The notes under the pieces: generated by a model | What the model saw: the letters and a program-made list of their open reading frames with translations, nothing else | Databases searched by the model: none | Told to the model about the DNA's origin: nothing | Made by a program: the position numbers and the translations under genes | From: Hippopus hippopus | Taxonomy: Eukaryota > Mollusca > Bivalvia > Cardiida > Cardiidae | Length of the DNA: 64,000 nucleotides | Assembly (NCBI GenBank): GCA_946811185.2 | Contig: OX328104.1 | Location: forward strand, 11,047,918 to 11,111,917 | Direction of reading: 5' to 3' | Part shown: positions 1 to 11,531 of the stretch, piece by piece | Layout of the letters: each line of letters opens with the position of its first letter | Position numbering within the stretch: position 1 is the first letter of the stretch

Positions 1-237
1 GTGGCTCATTTATTAACACATCATCGCATGTGTATTTCAAGAGTTGTTATAAAGTATGTTGAATACATCGCATTTGTTTGTTATAATTTAATGGATAAAT
101 AAATATGACGTAGTATTTTTGGTCCTTCGGTGTTATTGTTTATATCTCTGCAGGATCCTGCGTGGCACATAGTTGACGATGTAGGATGTAAGATGTAAGC
201 AAAAGATCCTTGCATTCTTAACTCATGAGTCACTAAG

Positions 238-393
238 TCAAATTGTAGAATACGTCTCTGGAATAGAAATCATTATTAGAAAACGAAAAAATGCTGGTTT
301 CCAGCATTTTATCCGTTTCCAAATATATTCTCAGAAGCCTTTTCTCGTTTTCTAATAATGATTTCTATTCCAGAGACATATTCTACAATTTGA
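238..393. repeat. Long hairpin within a diverged TTAA-type miniature element
   Basis: TCAAATTGTAGAATA at 238 pairs with its complement ending at 393, and the pairing includes CTCTGGAATAGAAATCATTA and the centre AATGCTGGTTTCCAGCATT. The following bases (400-455, AAATGCATTTGGACAAGTCC) match the tail of the TTAACYCTTTACCA family. Confidence 0.65.
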
Positions 394-614
394 ACCATAT
401 TTGATATAAAGTCTTTAAATGCTTCAAATGCATTTGGACAAGTCCAAAATTGTTCAGCCAGAGATACTGGCATTTACCATGGAAACTAAAAAACTTAGAG
501 CACGAAAGGGCTTGTAAGAAAATGTGTCAAAACATAGAAATTCCCCTTATTTGGTAATTTATCTGTTTGCCATAATGTATTTTGAAGTTGTGTGCTGACT
601 TGCTCGCTCTGGCT

Positions 615-908
615 TTGGAGCCGAGCCCCAGTAGCTCATTCGGTACTCGGTAGCGTACAGAACTTGAGAACAGGAGGTCGCAAGTTGGATCTGTGGCTCA
701 GCTAATTTATTTCCAAGGATTGATGATTGTCCTTGCAACAGGATTCATTCCTCCCTCACCACTGACCAATGTTTCGACGATGGTTATTTGGGAAATCAGC
801 AAGTGGCTTGGGAAGAATATTTTGCAAGCACGGATAGGTGCACTGGCCGCCGCGATGTAACTAAAGTATTGTTGAAAACGGCGTTAAATACCATATAACA
901 ATCAATCA
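615..908 (+). mobile_element. tRNA-headed SINE, + copy
   Basis: The head has GTAGCTCATTCGGTACTCGG (A-box region) and a decayed B box near 682. The body (CCAAGGATTGATGAT, then GGATTCATTCCTC, then AGGTGCACTGGCCGC, then GTTGAAAACGGCGTTAAAT) aligns base by base with the reverse complement of 57639-57960. It ends at an AATCAATCAA tail. The shape fits mollusc tRNA-derived SINEs with a conserved 3' domain; the family name is not certain. Confidence 0.7.
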
Positions 909-927
909 ACGCTCTGCCTTAGGTGTT

Positions 928-952
928 TGTGTGTGTGTGTGTGTGTGTGTGT
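928..952. repeat. (GT)n microsatellite
   Basis: About 12 GT units just after the tail of the SINE. Confidence 0.9.
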
Positions 953-1274
953 TTGTTGATGATAACCACTGAATCCTGATCCTAGCAAAGCATTGCATTC
1001 TTTCTGAATTGCAATTTTGCATGTTAAGACTGCAGGCCTTGTGGCCGAGTCAGACGCCCATTCGACAGGAGATCGGAAGACGCACGAAAACTCATAACCC
1101 GCGAGCTAAGGGTACGAGTTCTCCAGGGTACGAGTTCTCCTGATGTATAGCATAATTTATATAAATTTTTTCTAGCAAATGAATTTTAATTTCGCACATA
1201 AATATTTTCGTGACTTATACACGATATATATGTTTTATACACAATAAATTTATTTTATAGCGGTACACAATATA

Positions 1275-1538
1275 TGAGCCGTGCTCTGGCAAAAGGGGGC
1301 TTAATGCAACTCTGTAATCCATCATACCAAGAAAGCCATCACATACTTATGGATCCATAATAGCCACTTTTTTTAACAACCGACTCAATCATGAGGTAGA
1401 CTGATCCTTTGACATGCAGAAAATCGACCAATAGCGAAAAGTTTCGGCCCAGGTCAGCCTGCGCGGACTGCGCAGGCTGACCTGGGTCGAAACTTTTCGC
1501 AGATGCATTAAGCCCCCTTTTCACAGAGCGCGGCTCAT
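1275..1538. mobile_element. GGGGGCTTAATGCA palindromic miniature element
   Basis: The termini GAGCCGTGCTCTGGCAAAAG and its complement at 1510-1537 are inverted repeats flanked by TATA. The GC-rich centre is GGTCAGCCTGCGC / GCGCAGGCTGACC. Other copies lie at 54030-54299 and 59315-59570. No coding. Confidence 0.75.
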
Positions 1539-1559
1539 ATATTTTTTCACTCAATAAAT

Positions 1560-1720
1560 ATTCTTTATACACAATAAATTTATTTTATACACAAGGTATT
1601 TTTTTTTTTTACCCAAAAAATAATTTTATACACAATAAATATTTTTTTATGCAAAATATATATCTTTTAAACCAATAAATAATTATATTATATTTCATGT
1701 GTCTATTTTTAGAAATGTTA
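1560..1720. repeat. AT-rich TTTATACACAATAAAT degenerate tandem repeat
   Basis: Recurrent TTTATACACAATAAAT-like units, also seen at 1180-1270, 2043-2120 and 10200-10270. They surround the foldback element and two miniature elements. No gene is visible. Confidence 0.6.
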
Positions 1721-1890
1721 TGGGTAAAGAAATGTCGTAATTTAAGCTGGGGGGAATTATTTCCCCGTCACAGTGAATATTTTCCTCCTGCCGAAAATCT
1801 GGAACTACTTTTTTAAGTTTTTTAAGTTTTTAAGTTTTAAAAGTGGCATTCGTTGACAAAATAATCAGAGGAAATATAATATATAATTTA

Positions 1891-2040
1891 TTTCATCAGC
1901 TTGTGGTTAATATGGGGAAATATTTGCCTCAAAAGGGAAAGGTCCGCGAAAATAACTCATGCCTTACGGCACTCGTTATTTTCGCATACCTTTCCCTTTT
2001 TCGGCAAATATTTCCCCATATTAACCACAAGCTGATGAAA
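1891..2040. repeat. 150-bp near-perfect hairpin
   Basis: TTTCATCAGCTTGTGGTTAA at 1891 is the complement of the sequence ending at 2040, and pairing continues through GGGGAAATATTTGCC, AAGGGAAAGG and GCGAAAATAAC to a short GCCTTACGGC loop. The apparent frame 1843-2043 is only this palindrome read through. Confidence 0.85.
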
Positions 2041-2126
2041 TAAACTCTATTTTTTACACAATAAATATATTTTATACCCAATATATAATTTTTTACTCAA
2101 TAAATATTTTTTACACAACTAATATA

Positions 2127-5100
2127 AGATAGGTAAAGTCAGCTACTGGTAGCCAGCTACTAGTAGCCAGCTACTTGTTCAGGTAAAGTTAGCTTCTAGT
2201 AGCCAGCTACTAGTAGCCACTACTTGAGCTGGTAAAATTGGTTATTGGTAGCCAGCTACTGGTAGCCACCTTCTAGTAAGCGGTCACTTTTAAAGGAAAA
2301 TCTGGCAATTCGTACCCAGCGACCAATGTATAGGTAATTAAAATGGAGGTTTTTATTAGTTTCCTAAAGGTACAAGTAGCTGGCGAACCAAATGTCGACG
2401 CCTTAAACGAATAGAAATGCTTTTCTTCCATCCAGAATACTATATAAATGCATGAGAAAAATCAATATCAAATAGTTTCCTGTATTAAAGGGTCAAGCTA
2501 CGAGATGTGTCAATAGGAATTTTTTTCACATTTGATTTTAGTTAGGGATTCAAAATGTACAAGTAGGTGACGAGATTAAGACAGACATTTCAAAATATTT
2601 CAAAGAATCACATTCACTGTACTACGGAGAAATTGAAAGTATCATTTTCAATTAATTTTTAATTATTAAAGGGGCCAGCTACTCGTCATGAAAATTGGGA
2701 CATTTTTCAATGTCACTTAGAAAGGAATTCAAAGGCACAAGTAGCTGGCGAGTCTAAGAGCTGTTTTTGTAATTAAGTACTTGTTTTGAATAAATTAGAC
2801 TATAAATGCGTCAGAAAACTCAAAATTGAGGCATTTCCTGTTATTAAAGGGGCCAGCTAATTGATCTATAAACGGGACAATTTTGCACTTTTGCGAAATG
2901 ATGATTTAAAATGTACAAGTAGCTGGCTAGATTTAGAGAGATTTTTGAAAATATTTCAACTAATCATATTGAGGATACTTAGGAGAAATTAAAGATATCA
3001 AAATCAATCAATTTTTATTCATTAAAGGGGGCAGCTACTTGTCAAGAAAATGCGGATATTTTTCAATTATACTTAGTGAAATCAAAAGGTACAAGTAGCT
3101 GGCGAGCTTAAGAGTGAATTTTGAAATTAAATGCTTGTTTTGAATACCAGAGACTATGAATGTATGAGAAAACTCAAAATTGAATCGTTTCCGATTATTA
3201 AAGGGGCTAGCTACTTGATTAAAAAAACGGGACAACTTTGCTGTTTTTCGAAATCTTGATTTCAAATGTACAAGTAGCTGGCTAGATTTAATGAGATTTT
3301 TCAAAATATTTCAAAAAATGATACTGAAGAAATTTAGGGGAAATTAAAGGTATCAAAATCAATCCATTTTTATCATTTAAAGGGCGCAGTTACTCGCCAG
3401 GAAAATGCGGATATTTTTCAATTTTTACTTATAGTGAAATCAAAAGGTACAAGTTGCTGGCGAGCGTAAGAGCGACTTTGAAAGTAAATGCTTGTTTTGA
3501 ATAACAGATACTATGAATGTATAAGAAAACTCAAAATTGAATCATTTCCGATTATTAAAGGGGCCAGCTACTTGATTTGAAAACTGTACAACTTTGCTGT
3601 TTTTCGAAGTAATTATTTCAAATGTACAAGTAGCAAGCGAGATTTAAAAGAGATTTTTCAAAATATTTCAACAAATCTTTTTGGAGACACTTAGGAGAAA
3701 TTGAAAATATCAAAATCAATCCATTCTTATCCATTTAAGGGGCCAGCTACTCGTCATGAAAATGCGGATATTTTTCAATTTTACATAGAGTGAAATCAAC
3801 AGGCACAGGTAGCAGGCGAGCCTAAGAGCGATTTTTGAAATTAAATGCTCGTATTCAATAAAAGAGAGTATAAATGCACGAGAAAAATTCGAAATTGAAG
3901 CATTTCCGGTTATTAAAGGGGCCAGCTACTTCATCTGAAAATGGGACAACTTTGCACTTTTGCGAAATCCTGATTTAAAATGTACAAGTAGCTGGCTAGA
4001 TTTAGAGAGATTTTTCAAAATATTTCAACAAATCATATTGAGGATACGTAGGAGAAATTAAAAATATGAAAGTCAATCCATTCTTATTCATTTTAGGGGC
4101 AAGCTACTCGTCAGGAAAATGCAGATATTTTTCAATTTTACTTAGAGTGAAATCAAAAGGTACAAGTAGCTGGCGAGCCTAAGAGGGACTTTTGCTTTTT
4201 CTAAATAGAGTAGAATATAAAGGCGTCAGAAAGCTCAAAATTGAATCATTTTCGGTTATGAAAGGGGCCAGCTACTCATCGTGAAAATTGGGACATTTTT
4301 CAATTTCACTCAGAGAGGAATTGAAAGGTACAAGAAGCTGGCGAGTCTAAGAGCTGTTTTTAAAATAAATGCTTGTCTTATAAAGGGGATGATAAATGCA
4401 CTACCATAGTCAAAATTTAAGCATTTCCAGCCATTAAAGGGGCCAGCTACTGATTTGAAAATTGGACAACTTTCCACTTTTGCGAAGTAATTATTTCAAA
4501 TGTACAAGTAGCTAGCGAGTTTAAAAGTGATTTTTTTAAAATATTTCAACAAATCATTTTGAGGACACTTATGAGAAATTAAAAATATCAAAATCAATCC
4601 ATTCTTATCCATTTAAGGGGCCAGCTACTCGTCATGAAAATGTGGATACTTTTCAATTTTACTTTGAGTGAAATCTAAAGGTACAAGTAGCTGGCGAGCC
4701 TAAGATCGATTTTTGAAATTGAATGCTTGTTTTGAATAAAGATGACTGTAAATGCATGAGAAAACTCTAAATTGAAACATTTCCGGTTATTAAAGGGGCC
4801 AGGTACTTGATCTAAAAATGGGACACCTTTCCACTTTTGCGAAATAATGATTAAAAATGTACAAGTAGCTGGCTAAATTTAGAGAGATATATTTTAAACT
4901 AATTTAACGAATCATATTGAGGATACTTAGGAGAATCTAAAGATATTAAAACCAATCCATTGTTATTCGTTAAAGGGTCCAGCTACTCGTCATGAAAATG
5001 CGGATATCTTTCAATTTTACTTGGAGTGAAATCAAGAGGTACAAGTAGCTGGCGAGCCTACGAGGGACTTTTGTAATTAAATGCTTGTTTTAAATAGAGT

Positions 5101-5440
5101 AGACTATAAAGGCATCAGAAAACTCAAAATTGAAGCATTTTCGGTTATTAAAGGAGCCAGCTACTTGATATGAAAACGTGACAATTTTGCACTTTTGCGA
5201 AATGATGATTTAAAATGTACAAGTAGCTGACTAGACTTTGAGAGATTTTTCAAAATATTTCAACAAATCATATTGAAGATACTTAGGAGAAATTAAAGGT
5301 AACAAAATCAATCCATTTTTATTCATTAAAGGGGGCAGCTACTTGTCATCAAAATGCGGATATTTTTCAATTTTACTTAGAGTGAAATCAAAAGGTACAA
5401 GTAGCTATCGGGCCAATGAGCGATTTTTGATATAAATTGC
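2127..5440 (+). repeat. Left arm of the foldback element
   Basis: It starts with short TAGTAGCCAGCTAC repeats (2140-2275), then about 18 units with the core ACAAGTAGCTGG at spacings of about 176-182 bp (near 2374, 2560, 2735, 2918 and on to 5396). Alternate units differ: one continues GGCGAGCCTAAGAG, the next GGCTAGATTTAGAGAG, so the real period is a dimer of about 356 bp. Each unit also carries GGGGCCAGCTACT in the opposite sense. No protein coding. Confidence 0.8.
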
Positions 5441-5960
5441 CTACCTTTCATATGGGGGTCGAATGATAATTCGACACCGGTTTACGCTATTGTGGGTCTG
5501 CAAAACTTTCGCTTTGAAAGCTAGGTCTGTTCGATACAATCAGAATTTGCCGGAAGTTGTCGTTCATGGCCTCTCCTCATTCGGAACCCTTCTGTGTTTG
5601 ACCAACTGCTGTCGTTTATGGAGTGACACCACAGCGAACTCCTTCCGGGTCGTAGTAGTCAAAAGTATTCCCATTTGAAAATTTGACAGCAACCACTTCT
5701 GCTGCATTGTTTTATCAGAGAAAATGAAAGGACATGCTTAAAATGTGTTTCTGTTGTTAATTTGATGATTACTGTGGAAACTGAGTGCAAGTTTGTTATT
5801 TCATGGGGAACTATTTTGTGTCCGTGCCCACGTAAAGGAACATGGTCTACACCAGAAAGGGCCTTTTTCCACTGTGATTTTTCAAGGGTAGTTGTGTTTG
5901 AGATGGAATAGCAAAAAACGCAATCGGTTGAGGTGCCAATTTTTGGTAGATGAAAGACAT
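5441..5960. other. Non-inverted core of the foldback element
   Basis: About 520 bp between the arms that belongs to neither. Short open frames exist on both strands (5463-5678 +, 5659-5979 -) but neither resembles a known family. No transposase motif is seen. Confidence 0.4.
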
Positions 5961-6373
5961 TTAACTCTTTACCACACAATCCCGTGTGTTAACGACCCTA
6001 AGAAAGAAACCTTTTAAAAACATTGTGGGAAGAGAAGAAAATGCTAGTAAAAAATGTAAAAAAAAAAAATTACTAGTATTATTATCTCCCGTCTACGATT
6101 TTGTCATTGCCCATCATTCGCTAAAAGCTTTTGCAATATCTCTCTTAATCCTTTACCACAATGCCGACATTTCACGACCCTGGGAAAGAAGCCTTTTGAA
6201 AACGTTAGTGGAAAAAAGGAGAAAATGCTGGTAACCAGCATTTTCTCCTTTTCCCACAATGTTTTCTACCTAATCAAAGAAAGTTAGCACCATTTGAGCC
6301 ACATTTAAATTGCCGTCTGCAAATGCTTTGAATTTGGACAAATCTACATTTTCGTTGTTTGGTAAAGAGTTAA
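5961..6373 (+). mobile_element. Two adjacent TTAACYCTTTACCA-type miniature elements
   Basis: A decayed copy (5961-6144) is followed directly by a good copy (6145-6373). The good copy starts TTAATCCTTTACCA, has the self-complementary centre GGAGAAAATGCTGGTAACCAG and its complement, then CCGTCTGCAAATGCTTT, and ends TTTGGTAAAGAGTTAA. The terminal inverted repeats and TTAA ends mark a non-autonomous DNA element. At least ten relatives lie in this window. These two lie at the centre of the foldback element. Confidence 0.7.
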
Positions 6374-6375
6374 TA

Positions 6376-9300
6376 ACGCAAGCTATTTGTACATTTTGAA
6401 TCATTATTTCCCAAAAGTGCGAAATTGTCCTGTTTGCAGATCAAGTAGCTGGCCCCTTTCATAACCGGAAATACTTTAATTTGAGTTTTCTGGCGTCTTT
6501 TTAGTCTTCTACATTCAAAACAAGCATTTAATTTAAAAAATCGCTCTTAGGATTGAAAAATATCCGAATTTTCATGACGAGTAGCCGGCCCCTTAAAATG
6601 ATGAGAATGAATTGATTTTGATATCTTTAATTTCCCCTAAATATCCTCAATATGATTCCTTGAAATATTTTGAAATATCTCTAAAAATCTAGTCAGCTAC
6701 TTGTACATTTGAAATCATGATTTCGAACAAGTGCAAAGTTGTCCCATTTTCAGATCAAGTAGCTGGCCCCTTTAATAACCGGAAATGATTCAATTTTGAG
6801 TTTTCTCGTGCATTTATAGTCTCTGTTATTCAAAACAAGTATTTAATATCAATATTCACTCTAACGCTCGCCAGCTACTTGTACCTTTTGATTTCACTCT
6901 AAGTAAAATTGAAAAATATCCGCATTTTCCTGACGAGTAGCTTGGCCCTTTAAATGATCAGAATGGATTGATTTTGGTATCTTTAATTTTCCCTAATTAT
7001 CCTCAATATGATTCGTTGAAATATTTAAAACAAAAAAAATATATATATATATATATATATTTTATTCTCGCTAGCTACTTGTACATTTGAAATCATTACT
7101 TCGAAAAACTTCGAAGTTGTCCCGTTTTTAAATCAAGTAGCTAGCCCCTTTAATAATCGGAAATGATTCAATTTTGAGTTTTCTCATGCATTCATAGTAT
7201 CTGTTATTCAAAACAAGCATTTAATTTCAAAATTCGCTCTTAGGCTCGCCAGCTACTTGTACCTTTTGATTTCACTCTAAGTAAAATTGAAAAATATCTA
7301 CATTTTCATAACGAGTACCTGGCCCCTGTTATGAATAAAAATGGATTGATTTTGATATTTTTAATTTCTCCTACGTATCCTCAATATGATTCGTTGAAAT
7401 ATTTTGAAAGTCTAGCCAGCTACTTGTACATTTTAAATCATGATTTCGCAAAAGTGCAAAGTTGTCCCATTTTCAGATGAAGTAGCTGGCCCCTTTAATA
7501 ACCGGAAATGTTTCAATTTCGAGTTTTCTCATGCATTTATACTCTCTTTTATTAAATACGAGTATTCAATTTAAAAAATTGCTCTTAGGCTCGCCAGCTA
7601 CTTGTACATTTTGATTTCACTCTAAGTAAAATTGAAAAATATCCGCATTTTTATGACGAGTAGCTGGCCCCTTAAATGGATAAGAATGGATTGATTTTGA
7701 TATTTTCAATTTCTCATAAGTGTCCTCAAAATGATTTGTTGAAATATTTTGAAAAATCTCTTTTAATCTCGCTAGCTACTTGTACATTTAAAATCATTAC
7801 TTCGAAAAACAGCAAAGTTGTCCAATTTTCAAATCAGTAGCTGGCCCCTTTAATAGCTGGAAATGATTCAATTTTGACTATTTTAGTGCATTTATCATCC
7901 TCTTTATGTAAAACAAGCATTTATTTTAAAAACAGCTCTTAGACTCGCCAGCTACTTGTACCTTTGAATGCCTCTCTGAGTGAAATTGAAAAATGTCCCA
8001 ATTTTCACGACGAGTAGCTGGTCCCTTTAATAACCGAAAATGATTCAATTTTAAGTTTTCTCATACATTCATAGTATCTGTTATTCAAAACAAGCATTTA
8101 ATATCAAAATTCGCTGTTAGGCTCGCCAGCTACTTGTACCTTTTGATTTCACTCTAGGTAAAATTGAAAAATATCTGCATTTTCCTGACAAGTAGCTGGC
8201 CCCTAAAATGAATAAGAATGGATTGGTTTTGATATCTTTAATTTCTCCTACGAATCCTTAATATGATTCGTTGAAATATTTTGAAAAATTTCTCTAAATC
8301 TAGCCAGCTACTTGTACATTTTAAATCATGATTTCGCAAAAGTGCAAAGTTGTCCCATTTTCAGATGAAGTATCTGGCCCCTTTAATAACCGGAAATGTT
8401 TCAATTTCGAGTTTTCTCCTGCATTTATACTCTCTTTTATTAAATACGAGTATTCAATTTAAAAAATTGCTCTTAGGCTCGCCAGCTACTTGTACCTTTT
8501 GATTTCACTCTAAGTAAAATTGAAAAATATCCGCATTTTTATGACGAGTAAATGGCCCTTTAAATGAATAAGAATGGATTGATTTTGATATTTTTGATTT
8601 CTCATAAGTGTCCACAAAGTGATTTGTTGAAATATTTTGAAAAATCTCTTTTAATCTCGCTAGCTACTTGTACATTTAAAATCATTACTTCGAAAAACAG
8701 CAAAGTTGTACAGTTTTCAAATCAAGTAGCTGGCCCCTTTAATAATCGGAAATGATTTAATTTTGAGTTTTCTTATACATTCATAGTGTCTGTTATTCAA
8801 AACAAGCATTTAATTTCAAAATTCACTGTTAGGCTCGCCAGCTAATTGTACCTTTTGATTTCACTCTAAGTATAATTGAAAAATATCCGCATTTTCCTGA
8901 CGAGTAGCTGGGCCCTTTAAATGATAAAAATGGATTGATTTTGATACCTTTAATTTCCCCTAAATTTCCTCAGTATGATTCGTTGAAATATTTTGAAAAA
9001 TCTCTCTAAATCTAGCCAGCTACTTGTACATTTGAAATCATGATTTCGAAGACAGCAAAGTTGCCCCGTTTTTAAATCAAGTAGCTAGCCCCTTTAATAA
9101 TCGAAAATAATTCAATTTTGAGTTTTCTCATACATTCATAGTCTCTGTTATTCAAAACAAGCATTTAATTTCAAAATTCACTCTTAAGCTCGCCAGCTAC
9201 TTGTACCTTTTGATTTCACACTAAGTATAATTGAAAAATATCCGCATTTTCCTGACAAGTAGCTGCCCCCTTTAATGAATAAAAATGGATTGATTTTGAT

Positions 9301-10196
9301 ATCTTTAATTTCTCCTAAGTATCCTCAATATGATTAGTTGAAATATTTTCAAAAATCTCTCTAAATCTAGCCAGCTACTTGTACATTTTAAATCATCATT
9401 TCGCAAAAGTGCAAAGTTGTCCCATTTTTTCAGATCAAGTAGCTGGCCCCTTTAATAACTGGAAATGCCTCAATTTTGAGTTTTCTGACGCATTTATAGT
9501 CTAATTTATTCAAAACAAGTACTTGATTACAAAAACAGCTCTTATACTCGCCAGCTACTTGCACCTTTGAATTCCTTTCTAAGTGAAATTGAAAAATGTC
9601 CCAATTTTCATGACGAGTAGCTGGCCCCTTTAATAATTAAAAATTAATTGAAAATTGTATTTTCAATTTCTCCGTAGTACAGTGAATGTGATTCTTTGAA
9701 ATATTTTGAAATGTCTGTCTTAATCTCGTCACCTACTTGTACATTTTGAATCCCTAATTAAAAACAAATATGAAAAAAAATCCTATTGACAGATCTCGTA
9801 GCCTGATACAGGAAATTATTTGATTTTGATTTTTCTCATGCATTTATATAGTATTCTGGACGGAAGAAAAGGATTTCGTTTAAGGCGTCGACATTTGGTT
9901 CGCCAGCTACTTGTACCTTTAGGAAACTAATAAAAACCTGCATTTTAATTACCTATACAATGGTCGCTGGGTACGAATTGCCAGATTTTCGTTTAAAAGT
10001 GACTGCTTACTAGAAGGTGGCTACCAGTAGCTGGCTATAAATAACCAATTTTACCAGCTCAAGTAGCTGGCTACTAGTAGCTGGCTACTAGAAGCTAACT
10101 TTACCTGAACAAGTAGCTGGCTACTAGTAGCTAACTTTACCTGAACAAGTAGCTGGCTACTAGTAGCTGGCTACTAGTAGCTAACTTTACCTATCT
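6376..10196 (-). repeat. Right arm of the foldback element
   Basis: Inverted counterpart of the left arm, with cores CCAGCTACTTGTAC at about 6693, 6869, 7070, 7245 and on to 9903. It ends in TAGCTGGCTACTAG short repeats (10020-10185). It is about 0.5 kb longer than the left arm, so units have been gained or lost since the arms formed. An (AT) run lies at 7039-7060. No protein coding. Confidence 0.8.
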
Positions 10197-10329
10197 ATGA
10201 ATATATCTTATACACAATATATATACATCATTCGTACATAAGAAATTATTTTATAGACTATAAATATCTTAATATAGAATATAAATTTTTAATATGGAAG
10301 ACATATATTATCAGATAGAATATAGCAAC

Positions 10330-10790
10330 GTATTTCACGCCATAGTCGGCTTTGTTATCAGACTTTGACATGTTTTCAAAAAGATATGAAAAAAGAAACT
10401 GTTTGTACATTTTCCGTTGAGAAAACAGGTTTTTAAGGCGGAGTAATCGAGTAAAAATGGCATTGTTTCGGGACAAAATCATCTGTATTTTTAGCACGGT
10501 CAACTGATCAAGGCATCCTCATTACTCTAACGAAGGCTCACAGCGCACATAAGTATTTCTGATATGTTCTATACCTAACAAACAAATAACTGGATATGAA
10601 TTTTTTTAATAACAAATTAAAATACAATGTAAATGAGAAAGCATCAGCTTGACTTACCATGTGAACACAATATTTAAGACTAAGTGACATATCGTCACTG
10701 TACAGAATTCCAAGTAACATATACAATGCATACTTCCGGTCCTGCACTGTGAGGATAAATCTGATCCAGTTAACCACAAAATATTGTAAG
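10330..10790 (-). repeat. Left arm of inverted duplication flanking exon 1
   Basis: On the - strand it carries GGACCGGAAGTATGCATTG, then CTGTACAGTGACG, then CATGGTAAGTCAAGCTG, then the complement of TGATCAAGGCATCC. The same blocks occur in the same order on the + strand at 11745-12150, with small differences. A strong donor (ATGGTAAGTC) sits at about 10652-10661 on the - strand. No protein is recognised. Confidence 0.7.
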
Positions 10791-10834
10791 TCTAAAATTT
10801 GTCGTTTGGTGAAGAGTTAATTCATACATCTTCA

Positions 10835-11063
10835 TTAATCCTTTACCACACAATCCGGAGTTTTAACGACCTTGAGAAAAAGGGTCTTTGAAAACATCGT
10901 GGGAAATGGAGAAAATGCTGATAACCAAAATTTTCTCCTTTTCCCACAATGTTTTCTTCCTGTCCAAAAACAAATTTTAATTTTTTGAGTCACATTAATT
11001 TTGCCGTCTGCAAAAGCTTTGATTTTGGACCAGTCTTTAACATTGTCATATGGTAAAGAGTTT
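10835..11063 (+). mobile_element. TTAACYCTTTACCA-type miniature element upstream of exon 1
   Basis: Starts TTAATCCTTTACCACACAAT, with a centre of GGAGAAAATGCTGATAACC and its near complement, and ends ATGGTAAAGAGTT. It ends about 70 bp before the 3' splice site of exon 1, between the two arms of the inverted duplication. Confidence 0.75.
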
Positions 11064-11141
11064 TATTCAAAACACATCCGAATAAATAGACTACAGGCTT
11101 TTTTCCTTGTTTTTGTTCTTCATTTGAAACAGGTTTGGAGT

Positions 11142-11531
11142 ATGTTTCGGCATTTAAAAAGAACGATCGTCGCTGTATGTCTTCTACATGTAATTCTTGG
11201 TACAGCACTTTTTAGCCTTATGACGCATACACACCTGTGTAGACAAATTTTGAACAAGACTTTTTTGGAACTGGGAGCTTTCTCTGCGGTATCTAGTGAT
11301 CAAACCATTTCGGGTTGTTCCAGTAGGCTGTTCGATGAGTTGATAAATTCGCCTATCCAAACCATGATGGATGACAGTATAGATGTCAACTTTTTCGAAA
11401 GATCTGGTTGTTTCGTAATAGATACGGAGAAAACTGGTCTCTACAGGATAGTTCACGAGAACAATTTTAAGCGTGCTATTTGTGATCGGACACGAAAGAA
11501 GTTTCTGTCACCAACCATCAACGAAAAACGT
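11142..11531 (+). CDS. Sulfotransferase exon 1 (residues 1-130): cytosolic tail, membrane anchor, stem
   Basis: A pyrimidine-rich tract and AG at 11131-11132 precede the exon, so it probably begins at 11133 and carries 9 nt of 5' UTR before the ATG. It encodes a basic N-terminus (FRHLKR), a hydrophobic anchor and a Cys-containing lumenal stem without recognisable motifs. It ends in codon CGT followed by GTAAGT, a near-consensus donor, in phase 0. An open frame continues upstream to 11001 without an ATG. That part overlaps the tail of a miniature element (10835-11063) and is not taken as coding. Confidence 0.75.

Larger units (their letters stand above)
2127..10196. mobile_element. 8-kb foldback-type element with subrepeat-built inverted arms
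   Basis: The sequence from AGATAGGTAAAG (2127) reads as the reverse complement of the sequence ending CTTTACCTATCT (10196). Unit-by-unit correspondence continues through both arms, for example the single-copy landmarks near 2310-2480 and 9790-9970. Each arm carries roughly 18-20 subrepeats. The centre (about 5440-6380) is not inverted. Such structure is known for foldback elements, which have long TIRs made of tandem subrepeats. No transposase is visible. It lies in AT-rich DNA with TTATACACAATAAA repeats on both sides; I could not identify a target duplication. Confidence 0.75.

Noticed and set aside
1036..1085. tRNA-Ser-like sequence (TGGCCGAGTCAGACGCC)
   Set aside because: Only an A-box-like word is seen; no B box or stem structure follows.
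1843..2043. 66-codon open frame
   Set aside because: It spans a near-perfect hairpin; the peptide is the palindrome translated.
2300..9950. A CRISPR-like array from the regular spacing of CAAGTAGCTGG
   Set aside because: This is eukaryotic DNA; spacers are themselves repeated, the units are 178 bp, and the arms are inverted copies.
11001..11141. Extension of sulfotransferase exon 1 upstream in the open frame
   Set aside because: There is no ATG before 11142, the sequence is partly the tail of a miniature element, and a good 3' splice site lies at 11132.
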